A DNA stretch of 64,000 nucleotides, from positions 310,001 through 374,000 of the forward strand of contig NZ_JASITE010000007.1 of assembly GCF_030767025.1 (NCBI RefSeq), read 5' to 3'. Each line of letters opens with the position of its first letter. The stretch's first letter is position 1. A model generated the notes under the pieces. It was given only the letters and a program-made list of their open reading frames with translations, was not told where the DNA came from and made no database searches. Position numbers and translations under genes: made by a program. The stretch is from Nocardia sp. CC227C (lineage in GTDB: Bacteria > Actinomycetota > Actinomycetes > Mycobacteriales > Mycobacteriaceae). Below, piece after piece: positions 58,401 to 64,000 of this stretch.

Positions 58401-58961
58401 GTGATGTCGGACAGCACTCCGCCCGCGCGCCGATCGGACGCGCGCCAGAACCGTGAGCGAATCATGAGCGCCGCGCGCACGGCCTTCGCGGCGCACGGAA
58501 CCGAGCTCGAGATACGGTCGGTCGCCGCGGACGCGGGAGTGGGCGTTGGCACCGTCTTCCGCAATTTCCCCACCAAGCAGCAGCTGGTCGAGGCGATGGC
58601 GCGGGAGTGGGCCGCCGAGCGGGACGAAGCTCTGCTGCGCTGCCTGTCGGTTGGCGATCCGTGGGAGGCCGTCGTCGGCCATGTCCGGTGGTGTGGCGAG
58701 ATCATGAGCCGCGAACCGGGGTTGCGCAGGTTGCTCACGGACGTATCGGCCAAGGCTCACCTGGCGGGAGAGACCGACGCGGCCTTCGTCGAGGGACTCG
58801 CCGAGCTGATCGTCCGAGCCCAGGGGGCGCGGGTGCTGCGCCCCGGAGTCACGGCAGCCGGGTATTACGGACTGTTGGTCGGCCTCGCCGTCGCACTCAG
58901 CGCCGGGAGTGACTGGCGGACCATGACGGACGTGATCATCTCGGGGCTGCGCGCCCCCTGA
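58401..58961 (+). CDS. TetR family transcriptional regulator
   Basis: 186 residues. HTH: IMSAARTAFAAHGTELEIRSVAADAGVGVGTVFRNFPTKQQLVEAM (~21-66). GTG 58401 or ATG 58404. Divergent from the lipoprotein gene, which it probably represses. Confidence 0.9.
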   Translation: MMSDSTPPARRSDARQNRERIMSAARTAFAAHGTELEIRSVAADAGVGVGTVFRNFPTKQQLVEAMAREWAAERDEALLRCLSVGDPWEAVVGHVRWCGEIMSREPGLRRLLTDVSAKAHLAGETDAAFVEGLAELIVRAQGARVLRPGVTAAGYYGLLVGLAVALSAGSDWRTMTDVIISGLRAP

Positions 58962-59064
58962 GGCGCTGTGACATTCAACAGCGTTGACCTGGCATGTCTG
59001 TCTTCGTGACAAAATATTGACCCCAGATTTGGGCAAAAGGCCCAATTGGAAGTAGTTTTCGCCC

Positions 59065-60252
59065 GTGATCAGAGCCGCGACCAAGCTGATGATCTTGGTG
59101 ATGACTGTCCTGTCGATCGGCGCGTTGGCCTCCCCCTCCGGTGCCTCGCCGCTGTACCCGACGCCCGACCCGGACCCCTTCTACCACGCACCCGACGACC
59201 TGGCCGACAAGCAGCCCGGCGACGTGGTGCGGACCCGGCGCATCGACTCCGGGCCCTACGTCGGCACCGACATGTGGCAGGTGGCCTTCCGGTCCACCAA
59301 TTCGGGGGGCGACCCGATCATGGGCGTCACCACCGTCCTGCTGCCGCGCGGGGTGGCGAACCCGCCGCTGGTCTCCTACCAGGCGCTGATCAATTCCCTG
59401 GGTGCGCAGTGCAATCCGTCGCGCTCGCTGTTCAACGGCGAACTCCAGGACGCGGTGGGCGCGATGCTGCCGATCGGGCGCGGCTGGGCCATCTCCCTAC
59501 CCGACTACCTGGGTCCGCATGTCGCCTACGGCGCGGCCCGGCTCGGCGGCATGGTGACCCTGGACAGCGTGAAGGCCGTGCGTCAGGCCACCGAACTCGG
59601 CCTCGGTACGGTGCCGGTCGTGCTGGCCGGATACTCCGGTGGCGGGATGGCCACGGCGTGGGCGGGCGCGCTGCAACCCACCTATGCCCCGGATCTGGAG
59701 CTGACCGCGGTGGTGGCGGGCGGGATTCCGGCCGACCTGCGGGAAATGGCCCTCGCCTTGGGGTTCGACCCGCATCCCGGATTCGGACTGGCCTTCGCCG
59801 CCGCCATGGGCCTGGAGCGGGAATACCCGGAGCGCCTGCCGGTGTCGGATCAGCTCAACGAGAACGGCCTGTGGTTCCGTGATTTCACCAAGGACGCCTG
59901 CCGTCGCTTCCTGCTGTTCCACGGTGTCGCCCGCAACGCCGAACAGCTCGCCGCCTCCAGGGACATGATGAACAGCCCCGAGGCGCACGCGGTGCTGCGG
60001 GAGAACAGCCTGCGCTACCACGACGGGATTCCGACCGTGCCGACCTTCTTCTGGCAGGGGCGCTACGACACCATGACGCACTTCGGTCCGGTGGCCGAGG
60101 TCGCCGAGCGCTACTGCGCGGCGGGGGTGCCGCTGGTGTTCCGCCCGTACGACATCGCCGAACACCTGACCACCGCGGTCGCCGGATTCCCGGAGGCGTG
60201 GGATTACGTGGAGGCGCGATTCCGGGGTGATCCGGTGCCCACCACCTGCTGA
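59065..60252 (+). CDS. Secretory lipase family protein
   Basis: 395 residues with a signal peptide (MILVMTVLSIGALASPSGAS). Alpha/beta hydrolase of the LIP family: VSYQALINSLGAQCNPS (~108), nucleophile Ser in VVLAGYSGGGMATAWAGAL (~190), Asp in WQGRYDTMTHFGPV (~335) and His in IAEHLTTAVAGF (~372). Similar to the secreted lipases abundant in Nocardia and Mycobacterium. GTG 59065 start; the upstream 100 bp is relatively AT-rich with TTGACC at about 58984. Confidence 0.88.
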   Translation: MIRAATKLMILVMTVLSIGALASPSGASPLYPTPDPDPFYHAPDDLADKQPGDVVRTRRIDSGPYVGTDMWQVAFRSTNSGGDPIMGVTTVLLPRGVANPPLVSYQALINSLGAQCNPSRSLFNGELQDAVGAMLPIGRGWAISLPDYLGPHVAYGAARLGGMVTLDSVKAVRQATELGLGTVPVVLAGYSGGGMATAWAGALQPTYAPDLELTAVVAGGIPADLREMALALGFDPHPGFGLAFAAAMGLEREYPERLPVSDQLNENGLWFRDFTKDACRRFLLFHGVARNAEQLAASRDMMNSPEAHAVLRENSLRYHDGIPTVPTFFWQGRYDTMTHFGPVAEVAERYCAAGVPLVFRPYDIAEHLTTAVAGFPEAWDYVEARFRGDPVPTTC

Positions 60253-60295
60253 TCTTGCTCGCCCACCGCTCCCCGCAGTGACCCTTGCCACAGCT

Positions 60296-60335
60296 GGTAC
60301 GTGAGCGTACCGTACTGGTGGTACATAGCAGTACC
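60296..60335 (+). promoter_or_regulatory. Tandem palindromes GGTAC-N6-GTACC upstream of P450
   Basis: GGTACGTGAGCGTACC (60296-60311) and GGTACATAGCAGTACC (60320-60335), both perfect-arm 16-bp inverted repeats, 24 bp apart, just before the P450 ribosome-binding site. Likely operator for a TetR-type repressor, possibly the one at 61987. Confidence 0.6.
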
Positions 60336-60352
60336 ACGGGGAGAGGTGGCGC

Positions 60353-61714
60353 ATGTCCACTCCGACACTGCCTTCCGGGCCGTCCACGCCCGGATTCGTC
60401 CACGGGATACAGATACTCGGCGGCCGCACACGCGCCTGGCGGCGCTGGCATCGGCGATACGGTTCGGCTTTCACCGTCCAGATGCCGCGCTTCGGATCGA
60501 CGGTGGTGCTGTCGGATCCGGCGGAGGTGAAGGCGCTGTTCACCGCGAGCACGGATCTGGTGGACACCGTCGACGTCAACCTCGGCCAGATGCTCGGGCC
60601 GGGCTCGCTCTTCGCGCTCGAGGGCGAGGAACATCGCACACAGCGCAAACTCCTGACGCCGCCCTTCCACGGGCGGCGTCTGGGCGTCTACGAGCAGCTC
60701 ATCGAGGACGAGGCCGTCCGTGAGATGGCGGGTTGGCCCGAAGGCGTCGAGTTCGCCACCATGGATTCGATGATGCGGATCACGCTCAACGTGATCCTGC
60801 GCGCGGTCTTCGGGGCCGAGGGCGCCGAATTCGACGAATTGCGGGCGCTGCTACCGAAATTGGTGCTGGTCGGCTCGGCACTGGCGGCGCTGCCGATACC
60901 GCGCGGTTTCCTCGGCGACCACGGCCCGTGGGCCCGCTTCGCCGCGCACCGGCGGGCCTACGACGAGATCGTCGGGCGGCTCATCGACCGGGCCACCGGC
61001 GATCCGGACCTGTCGGACCGCAACGACGTGCTCGCCATGCTGTTGCAGACCCGCTACGACGACGGCTCGGCCATGAGCCGCGGCGATATCGCCGACGAAC
61101 TGCTCAGCCTGCTCACCGCGGGACACGAGACGACCGCCACCACCCTGGCCTGGACCGTCGAGCGACTGCGGCGGCATCCGGACATCCTGCGACGCCTGGT
61201 CGAGGAGGTCGACGCGGGCGGTTCGGAACTGCGCGAGGCCACCCTCGTGGAGGTGCAGCGGGTGCGACCGGTGATCGACGCGACGCCACGCCAGATCCGA
61301 GCGGAATCGTTCCGGCTCGGACGATGGACGCTGCCGCGCGGTCAGAAGGTACTGGTCAATATTCGGCTGGTGCACGACAACGAGGAACTGTTCCCCAACG
61401 CCCGCACCTTCGATCCGGACCGGTTCCTCGGCGTGCGGCCCAATACCTGGACCTGGATTCCCTTCGGCGGCGGGGCGCGGCGCTGCATCGGCGCGTCCTT
61501 CGCCAGCCTGGAGCTGAATATCGTGCTGCGCACGCTGTTGCGCGACTTCACCCTCGAGACCACCACCGCTCCCGACGAACGCTCGCACTTCCGCGGCGTG
61601 GCGCTGGTGCCCGCGAAGAAGGGGCGAGCCGTGGTGCGCAGGCGCATTCGGCCGGAGCGCGAGCGCGTGGTGGAGCTGCCCGAACCGGCGCGGACCTCCG
61701 AGGTCACGGCATGA
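60353..61714 (+). CDS. Cytochrome P450
   Basis: 453 residues. I-helix oxygen-binding motif LLTAGHETTATTLAW (~255), K-helix ExxR as EVQR (~301), and heme-binding FGGGARRCIGASFASLEL (~372) with the Cys ligand. N-terminal PGFVHGIQILGG is like mycobacterial CYP138/CYP110-type sequences. ATG 60353 after GGAGAGGTGG. Its stop overlaps the start of a truncated flavin monooxygenase. Confidence 0.92.
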   Translation: MSTPTLPSGPSTPGFVHGIQILGGRTRAWRRWHRRYGSAFTVQMPRFGSTVVLSDPAEVKALFTASTDLVDTVDVNLGQMLGPGSLFALEGEEHRTQRKLLTPPFHGRRLGVYEQLIEDEAVREMAGWPEGVEFATMDSMMRITLNVILRAVFGAEGAEFDELRALLPKLVLVGSALAALPIPRGFLGDHGPWARFAAHRRAYDEIVGRLIDRATGDPDLSDRNDVLAMLLQTRYDDGSAMSRGDIADELLSLLTAGHETTATTLAWTVERLRRHPDILRRLVEEVDAGGSELREATLVEVQRVRPVIDATPRQIRAESFRLGRWTLPRGQKVLVNIRLVHDNEELFPNARTFDPDRFLGVRPNTWTWIPFGGGARRCIGASFASLELNIVLRTLLRDFTLETTTAPDERSHFRGVALVPAKKGRAVVRRRIRPERERVVELPEPARTSEVTA

Positions 61715-61806
61715 GCGGGCACGTCGATGTGCTCATCGTCGGAGCGGGACGGTCGGGAATCGGTGCGGCACACCGTATCCAGGACGCGTTCCCGGATCGG
61801 TCGTAG
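61711..61806 (+). pseudogene. Truncated flavin-containing monooxygenase (N-terminal 31 codons)
   Basis: ATG overlaps the P450 stop by 4 bp and encodes HVDVLIVGAGRSGIGAAHRI, the FAD-binding start of Baeyer-Villiger-like monooxygenases, then stops at TAG after FPDRS. The ATGA coupling implies an intact P450-monooxygenase operon existed before a deletion. No remainder of the gene is seen downstream. Confidence 0.75.
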
Positions 61807-61986
61807 CCGTGGGCGTCCGTGTGCCGCCGCAGGCGGCAGACGGATTCGCCGACCGGATCCGCCGGCGCTCCGGAGTCCGACCGTACCGTCGACGCTCGCG
61901 TGCTCATCCTCCGGCACGGCCACATCGGGGACGGTCGTGCGGTTCGTGCGGTCGGCGGTCCGGGCCGAGCAACTACGCTGAGCTTC

Positions 61987-62616
61987 GTGACCCGTGCCGA
62001 GCCCGCGACCTCGAATATCAGCGCGGTGACGCCGGAATCCGGATTCCGGCGTCGCCTGCTCGACGGCATGGTGGAATCGGTGCGCGAACGCGGCTACAAG
62101 GACACCACGGTCGCCGACGTGGTTCGCCGCGCCCGCACCTCGCGGCGCACGTTCTACGAGCACTTCACCGGCAAGGAGGACTGCTTCATCGCGGTCCTCG
62201 AGGAATGGAACCAGCGCACCATCGCGCGGATCTACGCGGCCGTGGACGTCGCCGCGCCGTGGCGGGAGCAGATCCGGCAGGCAGTGCGGGCCTGGATCGA
62301 CTCGACCGAGGAGGACCTCGCCATCAGCCTGGTCTGGATCCGGGAGTCGCCCGCGCTCGGTGAGGGCGCGCACCGACAGCATCAGATCGAGGCCGAGGCT
62401 TTCATCACCCTCATCCAGAACCTCACCGCCTCACCGGAATTCCAGGCCGCCGAACTGCATCCGCCCACCCGGCAGATGGCCACCATCCTCTACGGGGGTT
62501 TCCGGGAGCTGATCGCCACCACCATCGAGGCGGGGGAGCCGGTCACCAGCGTCATCGACGTGGCGGTGGACACGGCCCTGGCGGTCATCGGCCCGCGTGC
62601 CCACCCACCGGACTGA
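61987..62616 (+). CDS. TetR family transcriptional regulator
   Basis: 209 residues from GTG 61987. HTH: RLLDGMVESVRERGYKDTTVADVVRRARTSRRTFYEHFTGKEDCFIAVLEEW (~18-69). A TACGCT -10 box about 12 bp upstream suggests a near-leaderless transcript. Lies after the P450/truncated monooxygenase pair, and may act on the GGTAC repeats. Confidence 0.9.
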   Translation: MTRAEPATSNISAVTPESGFRRRLLDGMVESVRERGYKDTTVADVVRRARTSRRTFYEHFTGKEDCFIAVLEEWNQRTIARIYAAVDVAAPWREQIRQAVRAWIDSTEEDLAISLVWIRESPALGEGAHRQHQIEAEAFITLIQNLTASPEFQAAELHPPTRQMATILYGGFRELIATTIEAGEPVTSVIDVAVDTALAVIGPRAHPPD

Positions 62617-62675
62617 TAGCCCAGGTCACAGCGGGCGGCGAAATATCGCGGGACCGTCGCGGCGTTGCCCCTGCT

Positions 62676-63689
62676 ATGCCCTTCGCACTGTCGATCCTCG
62701 ATCTCGCGACCATCGCGCGCGGCCGGTCCGCCCGCGACAGCTTCGACAACAGCGTCGCCCTGGCCAGGGCCGCCGAGCGCAGCGGGTATCGCCGGGTCTG
62801 GTACGCCGAACACCACAACATGAAGTCCATCGCCTCGAGCGCCACCAGCGTGCTCATCGGCCACGTGGCGTCCAAGACCGAGACCATTCGCGTAGGCGCG
62901 GGCGGCATCATGCTGCCGAACCATTCGCCGCTGGTGATCGCCGAACAGTTCGGCACCCTGGAAACCCTCTATCCGGGCCGCATCGACCTCGGACTGGGCC
63001 GCGCACCCGGCAGTGACCAGACCACCATGCGTGCGCTGCGCCGCGACCACGCGTCGGCGGACTCCTTCCCCGAGGATGTGCTGGAACTCCAGGGCTACCT
63101 GAGCGGCGACTCCCGCGTTCCCGGCGTCCAGGCCGTGCCGCGCGCCGAAGGCATTGTGCCCCTCTACATCCTGGGTTCCTCCCTGTTCGGCGCTCAACTC
63201 GCCGCCCACCTGGGCCTGCCCTATGCCTTCGCCTCCCACTTCGCCCCCGACGCCCTGCACCAGGCGGTCACCGTCTACCGCGACACCTTCCGCCCTTCTC
63301 GGCAGCAGCCCGAACCGTACGTCATGGCCGGTGTGAACGTCTTCGCGGCCGAGGACCACGACGCGGCGGTGGAACAGCAGACCATCGCCTACCGCGCCCG
63401 CACCCGCGCGATGATCAAACGCGGCGCGGCCGGACACGACTTCACCGATGCCGAGATCGACGCCTTCCTCACCTCCCCGAACGGCCGCCAACTCGCGGCC
63501 ATGACCCGGTACACCGCCGCCGGCACCCCCACCGAAGTCCAGTCCTACCTGGAGGATTTCGCCGCCGACATCGAAGCCGACGAACTCATCCTCGCCCATC
63601 ACGCCATGGACATCGACGACCGCATCCGGTCGGTGGAGCTGACCGGCCGGACGAACGCGGAATCACCCGCGGCAGCGGCTTCTTCGTGA
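62676..63689 (+). CDS. LLM class flavin-dependent oxidoreductase
   Basis: 337 residues. Luciferase-like barrel: LARAAERSGYRRVWYAEHHNM (~29), LIGHVASKTETIRVGAGGIMLPNHSPLVIAEQFGTLETLYPGRIDLGLGRAPGSD (~61-115), and PLYILGSSLFGAQLAAHLGLPYAFASHF (~162). The MsnO8-like group; uses FMN or F420. Substrate unknown. Confidence 0.9.
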   Translation: MPFALSILDLATIARGRSARDSFDNSVALARAAERSGYRRVWYAEHHNMKSIASSATSVLIGHVASKTETIRVGAGGIMLPNHSPLVIAEQFGTLETLYPGRIDLGLGRAPGSDQTTMRALRRDHASADSFPEDVLELQGYLSGDSRVPGVQAVPRAEGIVPLYILGSSLFGAQLAAHLGLPYAFASHFAPDALHQAVTVYRDTFRPSRQQPEPYVMAGVNVFAAEDHDAAVEQQTIAYRARTRAMIKRGAAGHDFTDAEIDAFLTSPNGRQLAAMTRYTAAGTPTEVQSYLEDFAADIEADELILAHHAMDIDDRIRSVELTGRTNAESPAAAASS

Positions 63690-63792
63690 AAGGTGCCCCG
63701 CACGGTATGCGGCAAGGGTCACCCCGGTTGGACGTTCGCGTCAGAACCTGCGTGGTGTCGTCGGACTGTGCCGTGGTCGCCGCTGCGGTGAG

Positions 63793-64000
63793 TCACCGGC
63801 CCGGCTTGGCGGCGATCCAGCGACCGGTCGGTTTCGCGACGGTCAGAATCGTGGCGAGTAGAGACGGCACTCCGTACACGGCGAGCGCTGGCAGGTAGTC
63901 GTCGCCGATCGCTGTGACGCCGATGTAGACGATCCCGAGGACGGAGCTGACGATGACGACCGCTCGACCGAATGCTGTGCGGAAGAACAGCAGAATCGCG
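63793..64000 (-). CDS. Membrane protein, C-terminal part only
   Basis: The last 69 codons of a gene that starts beyond the right edge. Two hydrophobic segments (VVIVSSVLGIVYIGVTAIG and PALAVYGVPSLLATILTVA) and a basic tail TGRWIAAKPGR. No family recognised. Confidence 0.6.
   Translation of the reverse strand, partial: AILLFFRTAFGRAVVIVSSVLGIVYIGVTAIGDDYLPALAVYGVPSLLATILTVAKPTGRWIAAKPGR

Overview
This window is a 64 kb piece of a high-GC actinobacterial chromosome. Gene content points to Nocardia or a close relative: GTG starts are common, TetR/MerR/IclR regulators are dense, and there are CaiB CoA-transferases, Baeyer-Villiger-type monooxygenases, a P450, a Pls-like NRPS and a SigF partner-switching set. 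The genus is inferred. No tRNA, rRNA, CRISPR, insertion sequence, riboswitch or replication origin was recognised.

Left part (1-20 kb) holds two interleaved systems. The first is a dispersed catabolic regulon: an ACAD-fold enzyme with its flavin reductase, an IclR regulator, a small membrane protein, two family III CoA-transferases, an isochorismatase-type amidase, an HMG-CoA-lyase-type enzyme, an MmgE/PrpD protein, a cyclase-family hydrolase and a hydantoinase-like amidohydrolase. Six 17-bp elements of the form GTTTC-N7-GAAAC (some with an imperfect arm) lie at its promoters, which ties the pieces together. The second, sitting between the halves of the first (2.7-11.6 kb), is a light or singlet-oxygen response cluster: photolyase, SDR, lipocalin, flavin amine-oxidase-like protein, DUF1365, cyclopropane-fatty-acid-synthase-like methyltransferase, a small membrane protein and two convergent CarH/LitR-type MerR regulators. 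Tandem 11-bp direct repeats precede both the photolyase and the lipocalin operon.

Middle part: a 24-bp minisatellite, a PadR/membrane pair, a GNAT, and a TetR-controlled oxidation operon (metal-dependent hydrolase, 2Fe-2S reductase, BVMO-like monooxygenase, SDR; 22.7-27.6 kb). Then come AraC/lactate permease, galactokinase, a 68-bp repeat block, a secreted alpha-carbonic anhydrase, an Lrp/alanine dehydrogenase convergent pair, and a general-stress signalling block (SigF-type sigma, PAS-ANTAR, STAS and a 1274-residue histidine kinase/receiver/PP2C/RsbW fusion; 36-42 kb).

Right part: secreted S1 protease, methyltransferase, GT87-like mannosyltransferase, an ArsR/AHSA1 operon, a Pls-like single-module NRPS whose adenylation pocket reads like a lysine code, coupled to an M1 aminopeptidase (47-53 kb), a GntR/asparagine permease/asparaginase/aspartase operon, and several TetR-linked genes (lipoprotein, secretory lipase, P450, truncated flavin monooxygenase, LLM oxidoreductase). 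A partial membrane protein runs off the right edge.

A recurring oddity is repeat expansion inside or next to coding sequences: the CFA-like enzyme, one MerR, PrpD, methyltransferase, ArsR, NRPS and lactate permease carry low-complexity or tandem-repeat inserts, and two intergenic regions contain 24-bp and 68-bp tandem repeats.
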